Shown here in pieces: positions 1 through 12,600 of a DNA stretch of 64,000 nucleotides. The DNA comes from Meandrina meandrites. Its lineage: Eukaryota; Cnidaria; Anthozoa; Scleractinia; Meandrinidae. Made by a program: the position numbers and the translations under genes. Under the pieces are notes generated by a model. It was given only the letters and a program-made list of their open reading frames with translations. It was not told the DNA's origin and ran no database searches. The DNA lies in contig OY855904.1 of NCBI GenBank assembly GCA_963693305.1, forward strand, positions 35,283,417 to 35,347,416, written 5' to 3'. The stretch's first letter is position 1, and every line of letters starts with the position of its first letter.

Positions 1-36
1 GCGGTAAAAAGGGAACTGAGATTCATCCGCCGAAGT

Positions 37-3000
37 ATGGTAAACAAGTTACACCAAACAATGGAAAAGTTGAAGCGCTTTGTGGAGTTTCGCGGAAGTC
101 GTACAGTAATGCGTTTGTTATTGGAGCAGGTTTCCGATGAGCGGGAGGAAATAAGGACGATAAATTTACGGTTCTTCGCTCTACTCGAGGTTACGGAACG
201 GCAAAGAGAATTGACTGCGGCAGATCGACTCGAGAATGAAGTTAAAGATCTTCAACAGCTTGTCGATGAGCATTTAAAGGACAGATCCAACGAGCCACCG
301 TCGTCGATTGCATCGTTTCCGGCTAAAGAATTAGATCCTGTAAAACCCGCCGTCGAACCACCGACATCGCTTGCATCGGTTCCGTTGTCGTTACGCGAGG
401 TTTCGGCGCCAAACGGATTTGAAGTTGAAAAACCCGCCATGAGTGTTAACATGAATATTAATCAGGCTGATGTCGAAATAGCGAAAAGCGAACAAGCTCT
501 CATTCTTAAACAAGAAAAGGAGAAGACAATGCTTCGCGAGGAGTTGGAGAGGAAAGAACTCGAGGCGAAATTACAGTGGAAAGAACAAGAATTTAAACGC
601 GAAATCCAACAAATTAAATTGGAACACGAGAAACGCTTGGAGGAGTTGAAGATTGAAGAATTAGACAAGCGCCATCAAGTGGAAAAGAAGATTGCGAGCA
701 TCGAGCTTCGCCATCAATTGGCAGCCAGCCGCATGGGAGATAATTCAAGTCGAGCTGGTGGTCGTCGTAAGGATATTGAAAGTCTACCGCAGGAGAGTGT
801 AAAGGACAAAGTTGATCGGATGTTCGGTAAAATGGAAGATTCATCCGCCGAAAAGGTTTTTGGGATACGTACTGCCAGCCAGCCTAGTGATCCGATATTG
901 AAAGTAGCGGAAGCTATTCTCAAGACTCAGAAACCGAACATTAAGCCATTCAGTGGAGATTATGGCAAATATGCAGCGTTCCGTGCTTCATTCAAACAAC
1001 TGGAGGACCAGGGCTTCTACAATGAAAACGAATTACTGAACTTGTTGTTGACTAATGTTAAAGGAGAAGCGGAGACAGCCCTTCAAGGAATTTTACCAAA
1101 CAGTTCTGAATACTACGAGGCATGGAGGATACTGGAGAAGAGGTTTGGTGACCCTATCAAGATTGTACAGTCATACAGGAAAGCTTTGAAGTCGAGCTCA
1201 AATGTACTGGAGAAAAGCGCTGCTCAGTTGCGGTCACTGACGGACAAAGTCACCTCTTTGATCTCTGTTCTCAAATCGTTGGGACGCACTGGCGATCTCC
1301 TGTCCGATTCATACGTGGAAGATGTTTTAGAGAAGTTGCCGGCGTCGTTAAAGACCAGATGGATAGACATCATAAAGGCGCACCCAGAAAGAAGAACTTT
1401 GAGGTCGTTCGGGGAATCGTTGGAAGATCGCGCACACACATGGGATGTTGCACACGGAAATGTTGATCCTTGTTCATCGAAGCTTAAACCAGAAGGAAAA
1501 TCTTCTCAAAGGACAAGATCGTTTAAAACAGACATGACTTCTTTGATTTCCACTTGTCCGTTCCATTTCAAGAAAGGCCATACAGTGACTCAGTGTCGTA
1601 TGTTCAAGAGGCTATCCCCATCAGAACGTTTCAAATTAATGGTAGAAAAGGGACTCTGTTTCTCTTGCTTCGGAAAACATTTGCGAAAAGATTGCAAAGT
1701 TAAGGTCAGTTGTCAAGTCGGTGGATGCAAAGGTCACCATCATACCCTGCTGCATGAAATTAACGCAAGGGAGATCCGTCCCCAAGCCACGCCCACGAAT
1801 CAGGTTCAAGATCCCAGCTCAGCCACGACCTCAACAGCAGCGACAGTGTCACCGACAGCCACTGGGATGTCAGCAACGCAGACCTCGTCTGCAGACGCCG
1901 AACCAGAAGCTACACCTAGGTCTGACCAGATGCCTTACTCTGCTCGCACCCAGATTGCCATTCAAGTTGCCCACCAAATCATTCCAGTCTACCTCTATGG
2001 CCCTAGTGGTCAAAGGCTCATAACTTTGTGTTTGTTAGACACGGGTTCAAACGCAACTTTGGTTCTTCAGGCATTAGCTGAGAAAGTGGGTTTCACCGGC
2101 GAGCTAGGAGAGATTTCTTTGGGAGGAACCAATACGAGTGAAGTTGTCCAATCGTTTCCTGTGGGCTGTCTTGGTATCTCAGGAGTTGGTAGACGTCACA
2201 GACGATATACAGCTCATTCGGCTTTGTCTGTTCCGGCCCTAAACAACCCGGGGTACGTAGTTGATTGGCCTGCCGAAAAAGAGAAGTACCCTCACCTGCA
2301 AAACTTGCCGTTGCAGTGTACTGACGCCTCTGAGATCGGAATCATACTGGGACTTCCTGAGTACCGCCTTCAGATGCCTCTGGAGTGCCGAGAAGGTCCC
2401 CGAGGGTCTCCCACCGCAATCAGAACGAAGCTTGGATGGGTAGCTTTTTCACATGTTCCCGCTCACTCACGTACCGTTCAAGTTTGTCGTATTAGTGTAG
2501 CCTCTGGCATGGACGCGGGTGTAGAAGATAGCCTAAGCATCAGCCAGTGTTTCGATAAGTGGTTTAGAGACGAAGCCATTCCAGCCCCCAAGAGGAAGGA
2601 CGTGTTAAGGTCCGTGGAAGATGAGAAAGCGTACAAACTCCTCAAAGGAAACACTAAGAGGATACCTGGAAAGAATGCTTTTGAGTCCGGTATTTTGTGG
2701 CGGGATTCAGTTCCAGTCATCCCTAACAACAGACAAGTTGCCGAAGCGCATCTCCGAGCGTTGGAAAACAGGCTGGAGCGCGAACCTGCCCTGAAATCAG
2801 CGTATGACGCCTCGATCGTGAGTGATGTAGCCAATGGATACATCAGGAAAATGTCTAAGGAAGAAGCAGCCAGCATCGAGAGTTCGTCTTCGACAATGGT
2901 TCATTATCTCCTGCACCATCCGGTCAGAAATCCCAAAAAGCCCGGAAAGGTTAGACGAGTGTACAATGCAGCTGCAAGGTTTCAAGGGAAGTGCTTGAAT

Positions 3001-5906
3001 GACTTTATCTTATGCGGTCCAGACTTGTTGGGGTCCCTGTTTGGAATACTTGTCCGTTTTCGCGAAGGACTAATCACCTTGTGCGCTGATGCCAAAGATG
3101 TGTATCTCATGCTTCGTCTACGGCAAGAAGACAAGCCAGCCCTTCGCTTCCTGTATAGGAGTGATAGTTCCCAGGCTCCAGATGTTTATCAATGCGAGAG
3201 AAGAATTTTTGGTGAGTGCTCTGCTCCGGCCTGTGCAAACTACACGGTACTTGCAAACGCAGAGGAACAGCGAGAAGAATTTCCCCGAGCGGCTGCGTCA
3301 TTTGAAAACAACAGATACATGGATGACACACTAGACTCTGTTGAGTCTGAAGAAGAAGCTGCGTGTCTTTGCAAAGATCTTTCGGAAGTTATGAAGCGAG
3401 GAGGGTTTCACCTGACAAAGTGGGCCTCGAGCTCACCTGAAGTGTTGGCCGAGATTCCCGAATCTGACCGAGCTGAGATAAAGGAGATTGGACTTCAGGG
3501 TAGCCCGGTTATTCGAACCCTGGGCGTTGTCTACGAACCGGCAACAGACACCTTTAGAATAACTGCTCCGTCGAAAAAGCCTGCAAAGACGCCAAGAGAA
3601 ATCCTCAGTTTCGTCTCGTCCATCTGGGATCCACTTGGACTAGTCTCGCCCTTCGTTATCCGGGGGAGGATGTTTCTCCAAGGATTATGGCCTTTGAAAC
3701 TAGACTGGGATGATGTCATTGATGAAGAGAAATTGCACGCGTGGACCAAGTTCGATAGAGAAGCAAAGTCGTTGGATGAATTGAGTTTTCCCCGTTGTTA
3801 CCGAAGGCAGAATTAAGCCGCAGATGACTTCCAACTTCATGTGTTCTCTGACAGTTCAATGCAAGCAAAGTGCGCAGTGGCATACTACCGTTTTCGCTAT
3901 GAAAACGGTGAAGTGGGCGTTTCTTTGGTGTCATCCCGTGTTCGCGTAACCCCACTTAAGAGAGTTACCATTCCAAGGCTCGAGCTGGACGCGGTCAGGA
4001 TGGGCATAAACTTAGCCGCCACGATTGTTGAAGAAAGCAGCGTCAAAGTGCAGAGGATTGTGTAGTGGACAGACTCCCTCATCTGTAGACACTGGCTTAC
4101 TCAACCAAGCAGGCGTTACAAAGATTACGTAGCGCACAGAATCGTTGATTTCCAAGAAAGAGTGGTGTCTCTCGAGCAGAATGGCGTTAAGGTGGATGTC
4201 CGGTACGTTCCGACTGAGGTTAATGTGGCTGACATTGGAACTCGAGGGGCGTCGCCGCCTTGTCTTGATCATGACAGCTCTTGGCAGATGGGTCCAGCAT
4301 TTTTACGAAGTCCAGAGAACGATTGGCCTAGCGGCCGAAGCCATGTATGCGATGACCCTTCAGAACTGAGGAAGTCTGCAGATTCCGGGACGGTATGCGT
4401 TTACTCAGAAAGCAGTTTAGTTGATCTCGAGGACTACTCAACGCTTTGGAAGGCCAAGAGAGTAGTGGCGTGTGTACCACGATGTGTTCAGAAGTTCCAG
4501 TCAACGCTTAACAAAGCCAGTGTAGTAGTTAACCGGCCCCCGAGTGTAGAAGAACTTCAGCAAGCTGAGAACGTTCTCATTCGCGCTGCTCAGCGAGAGT
4601 CATTTGGTCGTGAAATCGATTGCTTAGTCCGAGGAGAGCCAATTCCTAAGAACTCTAAACTAGTGACTCTAACCCCGTTTATTGATGACAAGGGGCTCTT
4701 GCGTTCCAAAAGAAGGCTAGAAAATGCACCGATCGACTTCGATGCTAAGTATCCAGTTATTGTGGACTCCAAATCAAGATTTGGCCAGTTGCTAATCGCG
4801 CACTATCACAACCAACTTGCTCATGGGCCAGCGGATTACGTCTACAATGAAATCAGACAGCGCTACTGGATTGTCGGTGGTAGATCAGCTGTCAAGAAAT
4901 TCAGTCAGTCTTGCTTGGTCTGCAAAAGAAGGAAAAGTCGGCCCAGTCCTCCTCTGATGTCAGCACTACCCGAACGTCGAGTAACGCCTTACTGTCCCCC
5001 TTCTTTCACACGTTTGTTGACTTGTTTGGCCCGATCAAGGTGAAAGAGCGCAGAAGTCAAGTGAAGAGATGGGGAGCGATCTTCACTTGTGCAACAATTC
5101 GAGCTGTTTACTTAGATGTTGTCCAGACGCTCGAGACGGATTCATTCCTGAACTGTTTTTTCCGTTTCGGAAGTAGACGGGGCTATCCTAGGACGCTAAC
5201 AAGTGACCAAGGAACCAATTTTATTGGAGCTGCAAGGGAGATTCGGGATGCTGTAAACGACTTCGACCATGAGAAAATCAAGAATTCCATGTCAAGATCA
5301 AACACGGAGTGGTTTTTCAACCCCCCAACGGCATCGCACACGAATGGCGCCGTAAAACGTCTCATCAGATCAGTGAAGCAATCTCTTACTGTCGTGTTGC
5401 ACGGACAGGTGCTAACTCAAGAAACGCTGACCACCTCGCTTGCTGTTGTTGAGGCAACGCTCAATAACCGACCGCTTACCATACTGAGTGACGACCCACA
5501 GGACCTGACGGCTATTACCCCGAATTCCTTCCTAATTCAACGATCATCCTCGACGCCTCCGATTGCTGATGTTCAAGAACGAGAAATCAATTGCAGAAAG
5601 AGACATCGACAGGCTCTTGCCCTCGCCAACATGTTTTGGAACCGCTGGTGTCGGGAGTATTTACCAACCTTGACCGTTAGACCCAAGTGGACTACCGAAT
5701 CCAGAAATTTGGAAGCAGGCGACGTCGTTCTCGTTATGGAGCCAAATGTAGCGCGAGATCATTGGCCTCTCGCTCGAGTTGTTAAAGTTCATCCAAGCAG
5801 TGATGGAAGAGTTAGAAAGGCTGAGGTCAAGACCCAAAGTGGTTTTCTTACGCGTCCGGTTACAAAGTTATGTCTTCTCGAGGAGACAGCGATGACTCGG
5901 AAATAA
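37..5906 (+). pseudogene. BEL/Pao gag-pol polyprotein, broken by two stops and a frameshift
   Basis: A single polyprotein frame runs from ATG 37. It starts with a charged coiled coil (residues about 150-235). A gag region of DUF1759 type follows (about 300-450). Next are Cys/His zinc-knuckle clusters (about 507-575) and a DUF1758-type aspartic protease with DTGS (Asp near residue 668). The reverse transcriptase carries an intact YMDD box at 3316-3327. TAA at 3814-3816 interrupts at the start of RNase H, and TAG at 4063-4065 interrupts inside it; the frame is otherwise unchanged to about 4990. The integrase H2C2 zinc finger lies at about 4780-4935. A one-base shift in a C-run near 4995 moves the integrase core into another frame, which runs to the stop at 5906. 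The first and second integrase Asp are present (near 5014 and at 5205-5207). The position of the catalytic Glu holds Lys (5355-5357). The extent of the original polyprotein is clear; function is not expected. Confidence 0.92.
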
Positions 5907-5965
5907 CCGGCGAGATGTTTAAGTTTTGCTACCTCGTCTGAGGCAGCACCGTGCGCCCCCGGGAG

Positions 5966-6217
5966 TGTTAACGAACTTGAACAGAACTTGTTAATTTTGT
6001 GTATTTGTGGCGTGCCCTCATGCCCCAAGGGACAACGCCTCGATTTAAGTAGGCAAATTTATTCTTTAGTGCAGTTTTTTAGTTTAAGAACTCTTGTACG
6101 TTTCGTTTCTGCGTCCGTCGTTTTTGCTGTCGGAACTAGGGTGATTTGACGAACTCGCAAGTGGTAAGCCGTCGTACTGGACGCACCTGTTGCTGTACAA
6201 ATCCCCTAAATAAAACA
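5966..6217 (+). repeat. Candidate 3' LTR of the BEL/Pao element
   Basis: After the polyprotein stop comes a short G/C-rich purine-containing stretch, then TGTTAACG at 5966. A possible terminus AAAACA is at 6217, giving TGTT...AACA ends and a length of about 252 bp. An AATAAA lies at 6208-6213, unusually close to the proposed end, so the true right boundary may be further on. The 5' LTR is outside the window, so the boundaries cannot be confirmed. Confidence 0.5.
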
Positions 6218-6658
6218 ATCCTTTATACTTTTAAATTTACTAAAATAATTAGATAATCGCTCAAAGAAAACAAAGTAGAGTAGTGTTCGCACGTAAAAAG
6301 CTCGGACTCGCTGTCAAATTGTTAATTTGCATAACTGTATGTTTAACTATCAAAGTACTCGCAATCTGATTCGCTAGGTAGCTGTTCGGAGCGCGCGCTT
6401 GATTTTGGATTCATCGATAAAACTGATTTAATCGATAATTAATTAGTTATATATCAGTCACTATTTTAAACAAAAACCATGATTCGTTGCTCCCAATTTA
6501 TTTCGACTTTGATAGCTATTTTATTTTTAAAAGATGCCGACAGAAACTTCGAGCTCACTCAGCCCTAATGCTAATTAGAATTTCATTATGACGTCACAAT
6601 GCGCAGTATTTAACAAACACTGGCAACTTAAAAGCGTAAAAAAATGGGATGAATTAAA
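6218..6658 (+). promoter_or_regulatory. Upstream region of the histidine-rich gene, with a CRE palindrome
   Basis: This 441-bp stretch has no coding signal. A perfect cAMP-response-element palindrome TGACGTCA sits at 6589-6596, followed by TGCGCA, about 62 bp before the ATG at 6659. The region is AT-rich, with TTATATAT near 6447. That it is a promoter is inferred from position. How much of it derives from the neighbouring LTR is unknown. Confidence 0.4.
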
Positions 6659-9600
6659 ATGCTCAAACAAGTTCGTCATATTTCTGAAGGAAACTTCTAC
6701 GGCCTGCGGGTCACTAACAAGGCTCAAATGCTGAGTTTGGATAAAGAGATACGAACCCTCGAAGCCTGCAAGGATGTTCAGTCGCATGTTTACCGAAAGG
6801 AAGAAAAAGAGTTGATAAGTACATTGAAAAGACTGCAGCTGACAAAACAGGATCATTTTGACCATCATGAAGATAACGAACACACAGAACACTTTGCTTC
6901 CCATCATGACAGGCGTCCAAGTTTTCACACCAAACACCCAAGCGAAGATCATCGGCCTTTAAGAAGACCTGCTGAGCGCCACGACAGAAAACTGCACGTT
7001 AAAGTCAAATCGGAAATCAGCGATCAGAGGTCTTCAACGAAAGTTCCTTGCCAAGTAAATGTATGTGCGAATACCTCTGATGTGAGTGTAATTATATCGC
7101 TTTCCCCAATAGCAAATTCAAACAATGCTGCCAAGCTTCTTCCGCCGGTGACCAAGCCACCTAAAAGAGAATTAGTTGGAACAGACATTCATAGGACTGA
7201 AGCATTCATGTCGTGCGTTATTTGCAACTTGCCGCGATATGCTCAGGGAAGGGAAAGTAAAAATGTTTGTACATGTCACGCGGATCATTCTAAGCACCCT
7301 CACCTCAGTCATGAGCACAAGGACGCTTCAAAGAAACGAAGGAAAAGTTATACAGACGAAGAGGATTTTCAAAAGTTTGCTGCTAAAAGGGAGAGAAGGC
7401 GGAGCTTGGAAGTTGACGATCTTCCCGCTCGGCATGCATTTAAACATCGGACTACAAAATCAGTGAACCATGAAAGACACCACGGAAGAAGTAGGGCTTC
7501 CAGCTTTGAGGAGGAGAGTAAGAACAATCATGCACCAAGGGGCTTTGACGAGTACTCAGCTTATGTACCAGGTGTTGGCGCCCACAGACGCAACTTCCCA
7601 GAGGACAATATAGCATCAACGGATCACGGGCATAACCACGGAAAGGGTAGCAGAGGAAACACCCTTGGGAACCCTAGAAGGGCCAGTCTTGACGAGGGCC
7701 GAAGCCGTTGGAACAGTCATGCTGAGGGCCGAAGCAGAGAGAGTAGTCTTGGGGAACACGACGAGCCCCATTATATGCGGTCTTTCAGGGGACATGGATC
7801 ACGACACAACAGGTCTAGACAGGAAGAGGAGCTACACGATCTCTATAACAGGTTACAAAGAGTACTTCCTCTCCACGACAGACGGCAACATAACGGTGAG
7901 GAAGGTGATCGTCATCATAAGTATAAGCATCATCCTGGTGACCATCCTCATGCTACACACTTGCCTCTGTCCAAATCGCACAGAGACGCAGCTTCCAATG
8001 AGAAAACTGAAGACCAATCTCCCGCCTTCAGTGGGCTTCTGCATCCTGACAATATTATAAACCATCATCACTTTTTGCCTCATGAAGCTGTAAACAAACA
8101 GGAAAAGACCCGCAGCACTAGTCACCATGCTCCTCCGCATCCCGCTGGATATCACATCCTTGGAATTGATCGCCATGGCAACCGACAGGAAGTAAGTGGA
8201 CAATTCATAGTATACTACACGTTACACGTACAAATATTTTTTCACATAAAGGATAGTTCTTCTCAGTAACAGGACAAGTTATATCACACGCCGCACAATA
8301 AAAGTATTGGGTTCGACCCAAATGCCAATTACCTTAATCTGGGGCATCTGTACAATTGAAAGAAAGTGTTTTCACGGCGACTGTGTTGGTGTTGCTGAAA
8401 ATCAGAAAACTTTTGTGTAAAAAGGTGAAATCTTCCATTGTTTAGGAATACCAATATGACCGCGGTGACGTAATGGGAAAAGGCAATTATTGTCCCATCA
8501 CACGAAATAGCAAATCAAGCTTAGCTCATTAAAGCAAATTTGCTCTTAGCATGTGTCTAGGTTTCCATCCGAGGGGTTTACTTTCACCCAAACTATCAAG
8601 TTCCCAAATTCCCCAATTTCTTGATGCAGTTTTTATATTTATGGGTTAGAGACTGTTGTGAGTGTTTTGTTTACAAATACACGCACGCGCTGGCCGCACA
8701 ATGAACGAGAAATTTTCAATACTGCACGAGGCGTAGCCGAGTGCAGTATTGAAAATTTCGAGTTCATTGTGCTGCCAGCAAGTGCGTGTATTTGTAAACA
8801 AAACACGAACTAACAGCCTCTAACCCTTTTAATATACAATCTGAGTACACTGCACGCAATACACAATTTCGCGAACTTTGAACAAGAGTTTTAATAAATA
8901 AGAATTCAGTTGTATCTAAGTAGTACAAAATTATACTGGCGTAGTTTAAGAAAATAGAAATCACAAGAAACCATACATAATTAAATATAAATGAGGCTTA
9001 AAATCATTCACAAAATCGTTCATAACCTGAAAACGTTCATAAAAAAGTCAGCGAGATTGCGAGAAGCATGTTTAAAGCAAGTCAATCGCTTTTCTTTGAC
9101 ACGATATAAGTGAACGCAAAATTGCAATTTCCAAATCTTGCATTTCCAAAGTCAACAAATTTAGGGGAACTTACAGTTTGCCTTTTGGTGTTTATGGGTA
9201 TCGCTTCGTTGATAATTTGAGGGATTTGTTCTTCCACTATTTCTGCAAATCTGTCAGCTGAAGCAATTGTCAATAATGCACGATTTTTATGCGTTATTGT
9301 CAATAACGCACGGTCGGAGTTTGCTGACGTCAGGTAAAGTAAAATCACGTGTTCGGTTTTAACCAATTGCGCGCGTAGATTTTGGACAGTGAACGAAGAT
9401 TGTATATTAATAATTATTATTGGATTGTTCAGGTGGCTGATAACGGTTTCCATCAGTTTCCTTGCCTTGTACTTTGATGTGTCAGTTCTAGAGATCGTTA
9501 TCAGTTGCTGCTACAAAAATGGTATCAAGCAAATGTCCAGTCACTGGTAAACAAATTGTGGTTATTTTCTTTACATCACTGGTTACCACAACAACAATAT

Positions 9601-12600
9601 AACCTGTTAAAAACACCCTTAAATTTAGCTTTAAGTGCTTATAACTCAATCAAAGGCCCTTTGGGCTGTCTCGTGTCAGTCAAAAAGGGATTAAAAATAT
9701 ACTTTACTAAATAGTTATTATAAAAGTAAATGTTTTGCTAGGCCGCAAAAAGCTTGTATGTTATTTACGCTTACAATATTTACAGGGAGTTCATTAAAGA
9801 CTTTCGCGCCACTAAAAAAATAGGTTTTCTTAGAAAATTTACCATATCCGGGGATAGGGAAAGCAGAGACGGGGGAACATTTTGCTGGGATAATATTTAG
9901 TCTTCTTTTTCCATACGCGGGAAATAAAAATGGCGAACAGGCGGGAAAACAAAATGACAGAGTCCTCTCTATTTCCGACGCAAACTGAACGCAAGAGGAA
10001 TTGAGCGTTACTCGAAGCACTCGTCCCCCACTTCACCTCTTTGCGCCAACGTTTTGCGAAGTTTTCCATTTCTTTTGTTATTTATTGCCCGTTTTTAACG
10101 ATCAAAGAACAATATCAGAAAATAGAGTATTTCATACATGTTTCTTGTGACGAAAACGCTGAAAATAGAAATGCCGATATGTTTGTAACGAACGTTTTAC
10201 ACATACCCAGGCAAATAGCATTCCCAAGGTAAATAACACCAAGGTAAACTCACCGCGGGAATACGTTACCGAGGTGTTTGCGGTCACACACTTAACACTT
10301 TACCAAGGTCAATTTTTCATACTGTTTTCGGCGCGAAATGCGAAAATGGGCAATACGAGGGTGCTTACTTATCATCATCTCGCTTTTATTATTTGTACTC
10401 TTTCGACAGTCCTCTACTGCTTTGTTATGTCAGTATTTCAGACAGCGAAGAAATAGAAGGCGAAGACTCCGTTTATATAAATCTCTTTGTTGGGTTTTTC
10501 TAAACCTTGAGATGAAATCGAAATACATATAAGAAAACGCACTAGTAGATCTTCCTTGACTAGTGTTGTATTTAAACGTCAAATTTCCACAAAAAAAATA
10601 GCATTTATATTACTTACAAATCAGCAAGCCATCAAGCCATGATTCTAAGAAAGACCACGTTTTTGCTGCCTTGAACACGCAAAGTTGACCTCAGGAAATC
10701 TAAACCTCACGCCATCATATTTAATTTCAAATTCTCTGTTTATTTTATTTGCTTATCTTTGAGGTTTGCCTCACGATTGGTCATTTTATCTTGGGGTACT
10801 TGGAAAACCTACCTATTTGCCTCGGTAACTTTCATGGGCGATTCTTTTGTTCTTTTTCACACCGCCATAAATTTACCTTGGGGGAACATTTTGCTGAGAT
10901 AATTTTTAGTCTTTTTTCTTTCATAAGCGGGAAATAAAAATGGCGAACAGGCCATGAAAATGACAAAACACCCGGGAAAACAAAATTACAAAGCACGCGG
11001 AAAAACAAAATGACAGAGCACATATTATTTATGATATTTACCAAAAAAACGTCCTCTCTATTTGTGAGTTTCCCGAGGTAAAGAGCCCTTTTACCATGTT
11101 AAAAGGACGATGTGTAACCGCAACTATATAAATTTGACACACTACACTATTAACCTATTCCGTACTTGAAACCCTACACCGCTACACAGATCAAGCAATT
11201 TTTTCCAGTCAAATTTTGTTAATTACATTTTATGCAGTTACGAAAAAACTTTCCGTAAAGATTCTCAAAATCCCGCTCCGCGCCGCTCTTTCTTGAAATT
11301 CCTGCTTCCCGCTCCTGCTGGCAGCTCCCATCCCGGCCGAATATCACCACATCTTCTTATCTGGGTTACTTAGCGTGAGGTCTGTCTTTGACCTTGTTAA
11401 AGGGCAACTCTTGGGAAATTTACCCCGTTTTTTTTATTTTTTCTTTAAGTTGTTTATAGCACACAGGAATCTTTAGAAGGTAAAATTTTAAAGATATCGG
11501 CCAAAATGAATTTACTACGAATTTTCTTTTACGCCAATTTGGCGGCCATTTTGAAAACGTTCGGATTTTGGTACATCACGTGATGCTACGTCACAGGTGT
11601 GGAAGGCAGATTTGCTTTTGCATGCTTCTGATAAGAGGAAAACACGCCAAGCGTCTCTTCATAAATGAGAATGACAAGGAGAGAGACCCTATGCTGTTCA
11701 ATGATGTCCAAGATAAAAAAGGTAGTGCTTCAGTGCTTAAGAGGCCGTCTCCCTTAAACCGTTCCACTCGATTTTGGACTCCAAAATAGTTTTCCTTCAT
11801 ATTCCTGTCACAGGTAGTCCTATCTATCCTTACTACTGAAATGCAGTTAAAATGATCAGAAAGTTTGTTTCTCTCCACTTTGGAGCATTTATCGATTACC
11901 AGTGTCAAGAAGTGATGAAACGGCCATTTTTCACGAGTTCTAACACAGGATATTAAACGTTCGTTAAAAATTCTTCACGCCGATAAAATCCCCAAAATTT
12001 GTACACATTCAGTCAATTTTTATCCGTTCTTACTGCTGACATGTCATTTGGTTGCTTTCTTGTTCAAAATCGGAAGACAACTACAATATTTATAGAACAC
12101 CTTCAGTAATTTATGCGAACATCGCGAAAATATGGTCCTAAATCTTGCCTTATTTTTCACTTGTGGCAAATAGATCAGGCCTATATTGCCATTCTAGGTT
12201 TAGATTAAGACCTTGTCTGTTGAATTATGAAATAAAATCTGCGGCACAACGCGATATTGAGAAATAAGTTCGAACGAATTCTTGGCTATTTTCACGGATT
12301 AAGTATTGCGTGACACACTTCACATTCCAGTCCGAGTCTTGTTGCCTGACACTTTGATGCTTTGTTGATGAATATTTTCCGCCTAACGACAAGGGAAAAC
12401 GTATTAAAGTTCTACAAATGGCAGCCTTTTTTTCCCTTGTTTCGGTTAGTTGAAACCAAATACGGCGTTTCGTTTCCTGACCATTAAATATTATAATGAT
12501 AAGTCGATTCGTGTGCTTCGTGATTATATTTACCACTCACCTTGTTGACCTTGTAGTTCCTGATGATATTATGAGAATTTACCGCTGAAACTTTCGTGGT

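Larger units (their letters stand above)
1..6217 (+). mobile_element. BEL/Pao LTR retrotransposon, 5'-truncated by the window edge, inactivated
   Basis: The window opens inside an LTR retrotransposon between its 5' LTR, which lies outside, and its gag start at 37. The gene order gag, aspartic protease, RT, RNase H, integrase in one reading frame, and the particular gag and protease families, are those of BEL/Pao elements rather than Gypsy or Copia. The coding part ends at 5906. A candidate 3' LTR starts at 5966 with TGTT. Its other end is placed at 6217 (AACA) but is uncertain, because the 5' LTR cannot be compared. The copy is dead: two in-frame stops, one frameshift and a lost integrase residue. 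It lies about 440 bp upstream of the next gene, in the same orientation. Confidence 0.9.
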
